Shown: positions 1 through 6,459, counted from the stretch's first letter. The stretch: DNA of 8,282 nt from Brumimicrobium sp965656195 (GCA_965656195.1 CBFHJL010000114.1:1-8282), one strand, 5' to 3'. Numbers and translations: made by a program. The notes: generated by a model from the letters alone, not told the origin.

Positions 1-1
1 A

Positions 2-280
2 TTTTCTTATGATTCGAATACTTTCTTTCACTTAATAAAAGAATATTCGTTTGGGTATCAGATTTTCTCAGTACCAGGCAAAAGTATTCTCGTTGATTTG
101 GATGGTGAAATTTTGTGCGAAGACCATTTTGAGAACTATTACGAAGAAGAAGGTGTTCTATACGGAGAGAATCAAGAACGTGTAGAAATTGATCCTGAAT
201 GGGGTGAATATGTACTCGATGAAGAAGGAAACCCTAATGTAATTCAAGAAGCAGAGAAAAGAAAAATAGAAGGGAAATAA
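2..280 (+). CDS. C-terminal fragment of an unrecognised acidic protein (5' end outside window)
   Basis: The frame is open from the first bases of the window to a TAA at 278-280, giving the last 92 residues of a longer protein. No ATG lies in frame before residue 92. The TTG at 98 could formally start a 60-residue protein, but the continuous open frame upstream makes a truncated longer gene more likely. The first part alternates hydrophobic and aromatic residues (YQIFSVPG, ILVDLDG), as in a folded domain. The last 55 residues are rich in Glu and Asp with scattered Tyr and Trp (YYEEEG, DPEWGEY), and the end is Lys/Glu-rich. I see no membrane segment or catalytic motif and do not recognise the family. 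It converges on gldA with only 27 bases between the two genes. Confidence 0.65.
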   Translation, partial: FSYDSNTFFHLIKEYSFGYQIFSVPGKSILVDLDGEILCEDHFENYYEEEGVLYGENQERVEIDPEWGEYVLDEEGNPNVIQEAEKRKIEGK

Positions 281-312
281 TAAATCACTTGAGTATAATG
301 AGTTGATTTATT
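279..312. terminator. Possible bidirectional terminator between convergent genes
   Basis: A 9-bp perfect inverted repeat (AATAAATCA at 279-287, TGATTTATT at 304-312) encloses a 16-base loop and overlaps the stop codons of both converging genes. A short T-run follows on the plus strand. The stem is AT-rich and weak, so position is the main argument for it. Confidence 0.35.
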
Positions 313-1210
313 TTGTCAATGACTTAAATACAGCCTCTAAACTCTTCTCCTCTTTACGCAGTGTCAATATGAGTAAATTCTCTTTTTGGGCATATTCTGC
401 AATCGTTTTCCGGGCGTCAATGTTTAAAGAAGTTTCTAATAGGAAACAGTTTTCTTCAACTGCTTCTACTTTTTTAACTCCTGAAATTTTACCTAATTGG
501 TTGCGGGTTACTTTTCCGTCAAACTCTACATAAACAACTTGTGTTTCTTGATCGGACTGTAAGTTTTTGGCTGTTTCGTTTGCAACGAGTTTTCCGTTTT
601 TAATAATGATTACTCGATCACAAATAGCTTCTACCTCTTGCATGATATGTGTGGAAAGCATCACTGTTTTTTCCTTTCCAATTTTTTTAATCAATCCGCG
701 AATTTCATCGAGTTGATTTGGGTCGAGACCTGATGTGGGTTCATCTAGAATCAAGACTTCTGGATCATGAATAATTGCTTGAGCAAGACCAACACGTTGT
801 CTGTAGCCTTTTGAAAGAGCTCCAATTTCTTTGTGCTGTTCTTTTTGTAACCCTACTTGCTTGACTACTTCGTCAACACGCTCTTTAACGTTTGGTAACT
901 TATAGATTTTAGCAATGAAACTCAAGTATTCCTTGACATACATCTCTAAATACAGAGGGTTATGCTCAGGTAAGTAGCCAATCTTCTTTCGTACTTCGAT
1001 GGAATTCTTATTGATGTCCATTCCGCACACTTCGACAGATCCTTCAGTTGAGGGAATAAAAGTCGTGATGACTTTCATTGTAGTTGATTTACCTGCACCA
1101 TTTGGTCCTAAAAAACCAAGAATTTCTCCTTTTTTAGCCTCAAATGAAATATTGTCAACGGCAGCTTGATCTCCGTAGTACTTAGTAAGATGTTTGACAA
1201 CTATAGACAT
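308..1210 (-). CDS. gldA: GldA-type ABC transporter ATP-binding protein
   Basis: This is a 300-residue ATPase subunit of an ABC exporter, closely matching GldA, which in gliding flavobacteria works with the GldF and GldG membrane subunits and is linked to gliding motility or protein export. Visible elements are Walker A GPNGAGKST (35-43), a Q-loop region reading GYLPEHNPLY (78-87) with Glu where many ABC proteins have Gln, the signature LSKGYRQRV (132-140), Walker B LILDEP followed by the D-loop GLD (153-163), and the switch His188 in STH. About 85 residues follow the ATPase core as a small C-terminal domain that ends LEAVFKSLTK, as in GldA. I chose the ATG at 1210; a TTG 17 codons upstream would place a predicted promoter inside the gene. 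No gldF or gldG lies nearby, so the permease must be encoded elsewhere. A generic ABC-2 exporter ATPase is the alternative. Confidence 0.9.
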   Translation of the reverse strand: MSIVVKHLTKYYGDQAAVDNISFEAKKGEILGFLGPNGAGKSTTMKVITTFIPSTEGSVEVCGMDINKNSIEVRKKIGYLPEHNPLYLEMYVKEYLSFIAKIYKLPNVKERVDEVVKQVGLQKEQHKEIGALSKGYRQRVGLAQAIIHDPEVLILDEPTSGLDPNQLDEIRGLIKKIGKEKTVMLSTHIMQEVEAICDRVIIIKNGKLVANETAKNLQSDQETQVVYVEFDGKVTRNQLGKISGVKKVEAVEENCFLLETSLNIDARKTIAEYAQKENLLILTLRKEEKSLEAVFKSLTK

Positions 1211-1228
1211 ATTATCACGATTATAAGA

Positions 1229-1258
1229 CGAAGATAGAATATTGCCATGAGCTGGCAA
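1229..1258 (-). promoter_or_regulatory. Putative promoter of gldA
   Basis: Read on the minus strand, TTG (1258-1256) is followed after 19 bases by TATCTTCG (1236-1229), one mismatch from the Bacteroidota -7 consensus TAnnTTTG. The predicted start would leave a leader of roughly a dozen bases before the gldA ATG at 1210. The preceding gene ends at 1323, leaving 112 bases for an independent promoter. Confidence 0.4.
1242..1258. repeat. Inverted repeat inside the gldA promoter spacer
   Basis: TTGCCA (1242-1247) and TGGCAA (1253-1258) form a perfect 6-bp dyad around five bases. It fills most of the spacer between the predicted -33 and -7 elements and includes the -33 TTG. The placement would suit a repressor operator. 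No regulator is encoded next to it, so the role is inferred from position only. Confidence 0.35.
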
Positions 1259-1322
1259 CAAATCGTTGTTAAAATGTGTAAACAGTTAAAAGTGGATAGC
1301 GAATGGTCAGTTTAAGAGTAAA

Positions 1323-1703
1323 TCACTCTTCTTTAGGCCGAACAAATACTTTAATGCGGAGCTTTTCTTTTCTACTAGCATTAGAGTAGATTTCGATCTT
1401 TCGATCTTGCATGTAAAACTTGCCATCAGTATTAAATGTTACAAGAATGGAATCTTTTTCGCCAGGAAGAGTAGGAGCATTAGGAAAATCGATTTTCGTA
1501 CAGCTGCAACTAACTTTTGCATCATCAATCGTAAGAGGTGTATCTCCAGCATTCTTGTAAACAAAGTAGTGTTCCAGAATAACTCCCTCATTGGCTTCCT
1601 CCCATTTGTGAGAAGTACCGTTTAGAAAATCAAATTCCGCCGATTGGCCGAAACCAATGGCGGAATTCATTGCTATAAATATGATCGCGAAATATAGCTT
1701 CAT
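1323..1703 (-). CDS. Secreted DUF1573-family protein (second of a tandem pair)
   Basis: This is a 126-residue exported protein of the DUF1573 family, small Ig-like beta-sandwich domains that are abundant in Bacteroidota envelopes and have no assigned biochemical role. Residues 1-19 form a signal peptide (MKLYF, hydrophobic core, cleavage near GFG|QS). The mature part keeps the family pattern: a beta-strand stretch with YKNAGDTPL (49-57), the hallmark SCSCT (65-69, Cys66 and Cys68), LPGEKDSI (79-86) and VTFNTDG (88-94). It starts 6 bases after the stop of a larger paralogue and has no promoter-like box of its own, so it is probably co-transcribed. The paralogues share the motif skeleton but little other sequence, which points to an old duplication. 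Family assignment is secure; function is unknown. Confidence 0.85.
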   Translation of the reverse strand: MKLYFAIIFIAMNSAIGFGQSAEFDFLNGTSHKWEEANEGVILEHYFVYKNAGDTPLTIDDAKVSCSCTKIDFPNAPTLPGEKDSILVTFNTDGKFYMQDRKIEIYSNASRKEKLRIKVFVRPKEE

Positions 1704-1709
1704 TCAATC

Positions 1710-2162
1710 TTAGTTATTCGCAGGCGCTCCACTTTTATTTACTGGTGCTCCTCCTTTAGGTGCTGCTTCAACAGTACCTTTAATACGAATAGTTTTTGTT
1801 GGTGCGTTCTTAGCATTAGACTGCAATGTTACACTCTTTCCGAAAGGACCTACTCGCTTTGTGTCGTATTTCACTTTAATTACACCTGTTTCTCCTGGCG
1901 CAATTGGTTCTCTTGGCCACTCTGGTACAGTACATCCACAAGATCCTTTTGCATTTGAGATCATCAATGGCTCATTTCCAGTATTTGTAAATTCAAATTC
2001 ACATGCACCATCACCGTATTGTTTCACAGTACCGTAATCGTGAGTTTGTTTTTTAAATTCGATCTTCGCTCCAGACTCAACTTCAGCCTCTTGAGCAAAT
2101 GCTCCGTTCATTCCAACAACTGCTGCTAGCAAGAATGATAATGTAAATAATACTTTTTTCAT
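1710..2162 (-). CDS. Secreted DUF1573-family protein (first of a tandem pair)
   Basis: This is a 150-residue exported protein with one DUF1573 Ig-like domain. Residues 1-23 are a clear signal peptide (MKKVLF, hydrophobic run, AFA|QEA). Domain landmarks are THDYGTV (40-46), EFTNTGNEPL (57-66), GSCGCTVPEWP (73-83, with Cys75 and Cys77), IAPGE (87-91) and KVKYDTKRVGPF (96-107). Cys54 is a third cysteine that the downstream paralogue lacks. The tail after residue 132 is a low-complexity Gly/Ala/Pro/Asn stretch containing GAP twice. The ATG at 2162 is the start: the earlier in-frame TTG at 2192 is the last three bases of the predicted -7 box. The CxC pair in an exported domain suggests a disulfide or a metal site, but nothing here decides between them. 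It probably heads a two-gene operon. Confidence 0.87.
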   Translation of the reverse strand: MKKVLFTLSFLLAAVVGMNGAFAQEAEVESGAKIEFKKQTHDYGTVKQYGDGACEFEFTNTGNEPLMISNAKGSCGCTVPEWPREPIAPGETGVIKVKYDTKRVGPFGKSVTLQSNAKNAPTKTIRIKGTVEAAPKGGAPVNKSGAPANN

Positions 2163-2189
2163 TTTATTCGTGTTTTTAAGTTTCTTAAA

Positions 2190-2197
2190 CAAATATA
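2190..2197 (-). promoter_or_regulatory. -7 promoter element for the DUF1573 pair
   Basis: TATATTTG on the minus strand is an exact match to the Bacteroidota -7 consensus TAnnTTTG. It sits 27 bases before the ATG at 2162 and is followed by an A-rich leader typical of the phylum. The -33 region has only TTAC-like sequence, so that half is weak. The box lies in the 80-base gap after the lipoprotein gene. Confidence 0.5.
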
Positions 2198-2242
2198 CTC
2201 CAATTTATCAGGTGGTTGTAATTTTTAACAAAGCGTTAACAC

Positions 2243-2836
2243 CTATATGTTTTCGACTTTGACTTCGCTTACAGAGTCATTTTCTTGCATGCGAATCATG
2301 ATGAGTTCATCAAATGTTTTGTCTAAATGTTGTAGCCTGAATTCGTAGTCTTCCCTTTTTCCTTCGGGAAGGGTTTCAATAGCTAAAAGCTTTTCTGTGT
2401 AATACTTGATTTTATCAGGATTGTAGTTGTCAAAATCGTAATAATTCATTTGCATTTCAAGAATTCCAATTTTATTTTCATTTTCAGGATAGTTTATCAG
2501 GATTGAGTCTCTCCATTTTGCTGCTTCTGAATCAACTCCAATCTGTAGATACATAGATGCAATTTTCTCTAAAGATTTTTCTGCCTTTTCATGTTCCGGG
2601 TATTCTTTGTAAAAGGCTTTGTTACGATTAATAGCTTCATGATAAACAATTTTATCAATCACAAATGTATCTATACTCATTCTCTTTTCAACAAGTACTT
2701 TCAGAGAGTCATCCATTTCCTTAATTGAGTTGAGCATACCCTCCGGTGTTTGTTCTTCAGTCTCATCTTTACTTTCTGAACATGCAGAAATAATTAATAA
2801 TGATGAGCAAACAATTAAAGTGATCCAAGTTTTCAT
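2243..2836 (-). CDS. Lipoprotein with TPR-like helices
   Basis: This is a 197-residue predicted lipoprotein. Residues 1-18 are a lipoprotein signal peptide ending in the lipobox ISAC, with Cys19 as the lipidated residue. Directly after it comes a highly acidic stretch (SESKDETEE), which resembles the negatively charged signals that send some Bacteroidota lipoproteins to the cell surface; that destination is an inference. Residues 63-125 look like one or two tetratricopeptide-type helix pairs (AFYKEYPEHEKAEKSL, then MYLQIG and DSILINYPENENK), the spacing seen in BamD/YbgF-like TPRs. The rest is charged and helical, with Tyr-rich patches. It begins 5 bases after the def stop codon, so the two genes are almost certainly one transcript. 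No enzyme motif is visible; a scaffold or envelope-assembly role would suit TPRs but is unproven. Confidence 0.78.
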   Translation of the reverse strand: MKTWITLIVCSSLLIISACSESKDETEEQTPEGMLNSIKEMDDSLKVLVEKRMSIDTFVIDKIVYHEAINRNKAFYKEYPEHEKAEKSLEKIASMYLQIGVDSEAAKWRDSILINYPENENKIGILEMQMNYYDFDNYNPDKIKYYTEKLLAIETLPEGKREDYEFRLQHLDKTFDELIMIRMQENDSVSEVKVENI

Positions 2837-2841
2837 TGTTT

Positions 2842-3438
2842 TTATTTTGATCGTTTTTTGACTGGGAATTTCATTCTGTAATTAGCTTCAACTTCTCCTT
2901 TTGAAATATTGTTTAGCTTTTTGTTCAGTAATCTTTTCTTAAGAGGACTTAAGTGATCCGTAAACAGAATTCCCTCAACATGATCATATTCATGTTGAAC
3001 CACTCTTGCTGCATATCCCTCTAAGGTTTCTTCATGAAATTCGAAGTTTTCATCATAGTAAGAAATGGTTATTTTTTCTTTCCTGTATACATCTTCACGC
3101 ACGGTTGGGATACTTAAACAGCCTTCTTGAAAAGCCCAATCTTCACCAGTTTCCTCTTCGATAATAGGATTAATAAAAACTTTCTTGAAATTTTCTAATC
3201 CCTTAGCTTTAGGGTCGGGTTGTTCATCATCATTATCATCTGCAAATGGAGACGCATCAACAATAAAGAGGCGAATTGATTTACCAATTTGAGGCGCTGC
3301 TAAGCCAACCCCACTTGCCTGGTACATTGTTTCGAACATGTTGTCTATGAGTTCTTTAAGACCTTCATAGTTTTCGTCAATTTCTTCTCCTTCTTTTTTT
3401 AATACGGGATCTCCGTAAGCAACTATTGGTAAAATCAT
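2842..3438 (-). CDS. def: Peptide deformylase
   Basis: This 198-residue cytoplasmic metalloenzyme removes the formyl group from the N-terminal methionine of new proteins. All three family motifs are intact: GVGLAAPQ (43-50), EGCLS (105-109, with metal ligand Cys107) and QHEYDH (148-153, with His149 and His153 as ligands and Glu150 as catalytic base). An acidic insert, PFADDNDDEQPDP (64-76), separates the motif 1 region from FINPII; Bacteroidota deformylases commonly carry extra sequence here. The C-terminal end is strongly basic (PVKKRSK). I chose the ATG at 3438; a TTG three codons earlier is less likely. A promoter-like sequence lies in the 57-base gap after the patatin gene, and the lipoprotein gene follows after 5 bases. 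Confidence 0.97.
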   Translation of the reverse strand: MILPIVAYGDPVLKKEGEEIDENYEGLKELIDNMFETMYQASGVGLAAPQIGKSIRLFIVDASPFADDNDDEQPDPKAKGLENFKKVFINPIIEEETGEDWAFQEGCLSIPTVREDVYRKEKITISYYDENFEFHEETLEGYAARVVQHEYDHVEGILFTDHLSPLKKRLLNKKLNNISKGEVEANYRMKFPVKKRSK

Positions 3439-3457
3439 AGAATGCAATTCTTTTCTA

Positions 3458-3489
3458 CAAAAATAAGAAATCTATAGGTACACTTGCAA
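3458..3489 (-). promoter_or_regulatory. Putative promoter of the def-lipoprotein unit
   Basis: On the minus strand TTG (3489-3487) is followed after 21 bases by TATTTTTG (3465-3458), an exact TAnnTTTG match. The -7 box ends 19 bases before the def ATG. The perfect 10-bp palindrome TGCAATTGCA (3485-3494) overlaps the -33 TTG, which could be an operator or chance in AT-rich DNA. Confidence 0.5.
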
Positions 3490-3495
3490 TTGCAT

Positions 3496-5784
3496 TTAAC
3501 GAATTGCTCGATCATTAAATAAAACGTATCCAAAGCTTACCTGGGTTAGGAATGGTTGCTCTTGTTTAGGGAAGTAATTTGTAGAAACTCTTAATGGACC
3601 AACAGGTGAATGAAAAATGACAGAACCTCCAGCCATTAATGTACCGCGTTGAAAATTTTCGGAATATCCAAATGTTCCATCATCATCATTTACGATCTGT
3701 TTAAATGGTTGAAATAAATAAGGATCTATGCGAATATCGATAAGGTCGTTAATCGAGAATACTATATTCAACCCGGCTCCTGCATACTGCGGAGCTCTGT
3801 ACTCTTGCAAAAAGAGTGTTCTACTATCTGGGAGGGGTGAGAATTCAGTCGTTGCCAATATTGAAGCGGTATAATTTGAAAAGAGAGACTGTGAATTGAA
3901 CACTGTTTTTCCATAAATACCTAGTCTAAAGACATCAGAAATCTTGAAGTATTTTCTCCCTTCCAGTGACAAATTGATCCATCTATGAAATTTTCTCACA
4001 TCGTATTCCTCTTGCAGTGTATTTCCAGAAAGACTTTGTTCTTTTCCTTGGATGTAACGGAATCCTAGTTTAACGAAACTTCCCTCAGAAGCCCACTGTT
4101 TTCTATTCAAGGTGTTATGATGAATAGAGAAGAGCGCTGATTCACCCACGAATCCAGTAACGTCAGCGGTATCCGCACTGGAGAAATTTAAAGTTTGATA
4201 ATACTCATCTTCGTTATCGAATTTGCGAAATTCAAGTTCTATTTTACCAGTATTTTTCAAAGGCATACCGAGTTTTAAGCCATAGTACAGTTCACTCTGT
4301 ACAAGGAAAGATGGTTTAGCATCTTCAAAAAACGTTGAAGAACTTCTAAAGTAATCCCATCGATTCAGTGTGAAAAAAGGTGTTACTCTAAACGGAAGAA
4401 TCGTTGGCATATCGTAATCTGCATAAACCTTTGTAGATCCATAAAATTTCCCAAAATATGATTCGGCGTGTAGCTGAATTGCTCCTTTACCTATATCTAA
4501 GTATGATAGTCCAATATAGGCTGTATTTACTGGTCTCGAAGAGAAGTGACCGCCAACACTTAATTCAAATGGTTTTTCTTTTCTCACCGCCAAGTTCAGC
4601 TTGAATGTGCTATCGCTTGATTTCGTAAGCGTCGGGTACATATATTTGACTTGCTGTGTAGCGTACAAACGAAAGTAGCGTTTAGTGAAATCAACCTCAT
4701 TAAGATGCGAGGGTAGTGAATCCCTCATAAAACTACTGCGTATGAACGACAGATTTTCATTTTGACCATTTGAGGTAGTTATTTTATCAATTTTCAGCGG
4801 CTTCATTTTAGATCTAAATAAAGCTCTTTTTTCTTCAATCTCCGAAGAAGAACGAGTCCTGCTTATGGAAGATTGGATACTATCGATATACGGCAGTGCT
4901 GATTCATATCCTTGGCGGATAGCTAACTCGGCACTATTGAAGTCAAAGGTTGAGATGCTGGAGTTTGGCGAGATAATTATCCCCTCCTTACAGGGTAAGC
5001 TAAAGTCAGTGGGTCTCATGAGCATATTGGTCACTTGACTAATAATATCATCTTCTGTTGGTGCTTTGGCATTGTAACTCACGTTACTTCCTATAATGTA
5101 ATCTACCATAAATTCATCATAGATTACATCAGCGGGGAAATTGTTATAAAGCCCTCCGTCAAACAGAAGTTTTCCTTCTATTCGAATAGGGTTGATGTAG
5201 AAAGGGTAGGTCATGGAAGCTCTAACTGCTGCATTTAAATCCCCATTTTTGAAAACAACACTCTCTTTTTTTCTAATATCTGATGCTACGCAACGAAAGG
5301 GAACAAATAAGGAATCGAAATTGTGGTCAACAACGGCACTCGTTTTCCCCAAAATCCTGAGCATTTCATAGTCAAGATATGATGGTGTAACGAAATTAGT
5401 TGGAAGGGACTTTTTGAATATACTATCTTTTGAGAAAGATACATTCAACATTGAAGCATTGGCCTCTCTTTCTCTAAGTAAAAACTTTTCATCTTGGGTA
5501 ATTATCCCTTTACTCATTTTCTGAAACTCATCAGACAGTATGTATGCTTTTATCTCTAACGGAGAATATCCACAAGCGTACATAGATCCGACTAAAGCGC
5601 CAGCACTTGTACCCGCAATATAGTCAATTGGGATTTCGGCTTCTTCCAGCGCAATTAAAACACCTACATGGGCTAAACCGGTTGCTCCACCACCACTAAG
5701 AACAACTCCAACTCGTTGAGCTATTGATTTCTGTGATAGACATAATCCAGTTAGGATTAAAAAAAGTAGGATCTTCTGTTTCAA
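3496..5784 (-). CDS. Patatin-like phospholipase fused to POTRA and outer-membrane beta-barrel
   Basis: This 762-residue protein is predicted to place a lipid acyl hydrolase at the outer membrane, an architecture resembling type Vd autotransporters such as PlpD. Residues 1-22 are a signal peptide ending SIAQ. The patatin domain (about 24-310) has the oxyanion loop GGGATG (31-36), nucleophile Ser60 in GTSAG (58-62) and the catalytic Asp209 in DGG, so the Ser-Asp dyad is complete. A POTRA-like segment (about 330-404) leads into a BamA-type barrel (about 408-762) of alternating strands, with GPLRVSTNYFP close to the end. The start is TTG at 5784: a TAA lies in frame two codons upstream, no ATG precedes the signal peptide, and the residues after TTG form a good signal peptide. 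It faces the TRIC gene across 62 bases. Whether the enzyme domain is released, or faces the outside or the periplasm, cannot be told from sequence. Confidence 0.92.
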   Translation of the reverse strand: MKQKILLFLILTGLCLSQKSIAQRVGVVLSGGGATGLAHVGVLIALEEAEIPIDYIAGTSAGALVGSMYACGYSPLEIKAYILSDEFQKMSKGIITQDEKFLLREREANASMLNVSFSKDSIFKKSLPTNFVTPSYLDYEMLRILGKTSAVVDHNFDSLFVPFRCVASDIRKKESVVFKNGDLNAAVRASMTYPFYINPIRIEGKLLFDGGLYNNFPADVIYDEFMVDYIIGSNVSYNAKAPTEDDIISQVTNMLMRPTDFSLPCKEGIIISPNSSISTFDFNSAELAIRQGYESALPYIDSIQSSISRTRSSSEIEEKRALFRSKMKPLKIDKITTSNGQNENLSFIRSSFMRDSLPSHLNEVDFTKRYFRLYATQQVKYMYPTLTKSSDSTFKLNLAVRKEKPFELSVGGHFSSRPVNTAYIGLSYLDIGKGAIQLHAESYFGKFYGSTKVYADYDMPTILPFRVTPFFTLNRWDYFRSSSTFFEDAKPSFLVQSELYYGLKLGMPLKNTGKIELEFRKFDNEDEYYQTLNFSSADTADVTGFVGESALFSIHHNTLNRKQWASEGSFVKLGFRYIQGKEQSLSGNTLQEEYDVRKFHRWINLSLEGRKYFKISDVFRLGIYGKTVFNSQSLFSNYTASILATTEFSPLPDSRTLFLQEYRAPQYAGAGLNIVFSINDLIDIRIDPYLFQPFKQIVNDDDGTFGYSENFQRGTLMAGGSVIFHSPVGPLRVSTNYFPKQEQPFLTQVSFGYVLFNDRAIR

Positions 5785-5804
5785 CCTCTTTTAAAATGAG
5801 TTAA

Positions 5805-5814
5805 TTTGTACAAA
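5805..5814. repeat. Palindrome in the divergent promoter region
   Basis: TTTGTACAAA is a perfect 10-bp palindrome overlapping the predicted -7 box of the patatin gene, inside the 62-base region that must also hold the control sites of the TRIC-methyltransferase unit. It could be a shared operator. Short AT-rich palindromes are common, so the evidence is weak. Confidence 0.25.
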
Positions 5815-5840
5815 AATATAAGTTTTTTCCCGGTAACGAA
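5811..5840 (-). promoter_or_regulatory. Putative promoter of the patatin gene
   Basis: TATTTTTG on the minus strand (5818-5811) matches TAnnTTTG exactly and lies 26 bases before the TTG start codon. Nineteen bases further upstream there is TTC rather than TTG (5840-5838), a near match to the -33 element. On the plus strand only a weaker TAAGTTTT (5819-5826) is seen for the TRIC gene, so any promoter there is less certain. Confidence 0.42.
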
Positions 5841-5846
5841 GAATTA

Positions 5847-6458
5847 ATGATCCTTACACTCTTAGACCATATTGGTGTTTTCGTTTTTGCAATCAGTGGA
5901 ATGCTTACTGCTGCTGACAGAAGTCTAGATATATTAGGTGGGTACATCATTGCATTTATAACGGCATTAGGTGGGGGAACGTTGAGAGATTTATTATTAA
6001 ATGTTGATATTGCCTGGATGGAATCGATGTTTCAAGTTTCAATGGTTGTAGCGGGAGGTACTTTTGGTATTGTATTCAGGTCTTTTTTGAAAAAACTGCG
6101 GAGAACTTTATTTATTTTTGATACAATTGGACTAGCTATATTTACAATTATAGGTGTTCAGAAAGGTTTAGCATTGGAGCATTTTGGATTAACAGTAGTT
6201 TTTCTAGGTATGATATCTGCGACTTTTGGAGGATTAATTAGGGATGTACTTTGCAATGAGATCCCTCTGATATTTAGAAAAGAAGTATATGCAATTCCTT
6301 GCCTGTTAGGTGGTGCTTTGTACTTCCTAGGTAGTTGGTTAGGATGGGGAGATACCGGATTGTTAATTTGGATATCGATTGGTATAATTATAACGTTACG
6401 AACATTGGCAGTGGTTTTCAGTTGGGAATTGCCGCTTATTCGAGATATAAAGAAGTGA
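5847..6458 (+). CDS. TRIC-family cation channel (UPF0126/YicG-like) membrane protein
   Basis: This 203-residue inner-membrane protein belongs to the TRIC family (formerly UPF0126, like YicG). Prokaryotic TRIC proteins form trimers with a monovalent-cation pore in each subunit. The sequence shows the internal duplication of the family: a first half with FAISG (14-18) and GGGTLRDLLL (42-51), and a second half with DTIGLAIFTIIG (91-102) and GGLIRDVLCNEIP (128-140). Each half supplies about three hydrophobic helices and a seventh closes the protein, matching the usual seven-helix fold and length of about 200 residues. The ATG at 5847 opens directly into the first helix. The stop is separated by one base from the methyltransferase ATG, so the two genes are probably translated from one message. 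The physiological ion in bacteria is not established. Confidence 0.93.
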   Translation: MILTLLDHIGVFVFAISGMLTAADRSLDILGGYIIAFITALGGGTLRDLLLNVDIAWMESMFQVSMVVAGGTFGIVFRSFLKKLRRTLFIFDTIGLAIFTIIGVQKGLALEHFGLTVVFLGMISATFGGLIRDVLCNEIPLIFRKEVYAIPCLLGGALYFLGSWLGWGDTGLLIWISIGIIITLRTLAVVFSWELPLIRDIKK

Positions 6459-6459
6459 T

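Noticed and set aside
303..533. Open frame on the plus strand opposite the 3' part of gldA
   Set aside because: It lies wholly antisense to a well-supported ATPase gene apart from five bases, shows no domain or promoter-like box, and its composition fits the reverse of the coding strand.
1211..1261. Upstream TTG start adding 17 residues to GldA
   Set aside because: The extension does not match GldA N-termini as I know them and would place the predicted promoter inside the gene; the ATG at 1210 fits the family start.
1314..1330. Hairpin AAGAGT-N5-ACTCTT at the end of the second DUF1573 gene, as a terminator
   Set aside because: The stem is only 6 bp, it contains the stop codon and has no T-run after it on the minus strand.
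1407..1625. Open frame on the plus strand opposite the second DUF1573 gene
   Set aside because: Fully antisense to a gene with a signal peptide and family motifs; no independent support.
2163..2192. Upstream TTG start adding 10 residues to the first DUF1573 protein
   Set aside because: That TTG is the end of the TATATTTG promoter box, and the ATG at 2162 opens a standard signal peptide.
2225..2239. Small inverted repeat TTAAC-N5-GTTAA after the lipoprotein gene, as a terminator
   Set aside because: A 5-bp AT-rich stem is too weak to call and is expected by chance in this composition.
5035..5238. Open frame on the plus strand inside the patatin gene
   Set aside because: Opposite the catalytic region of a clear enzyme domain; a mirror of its codons.
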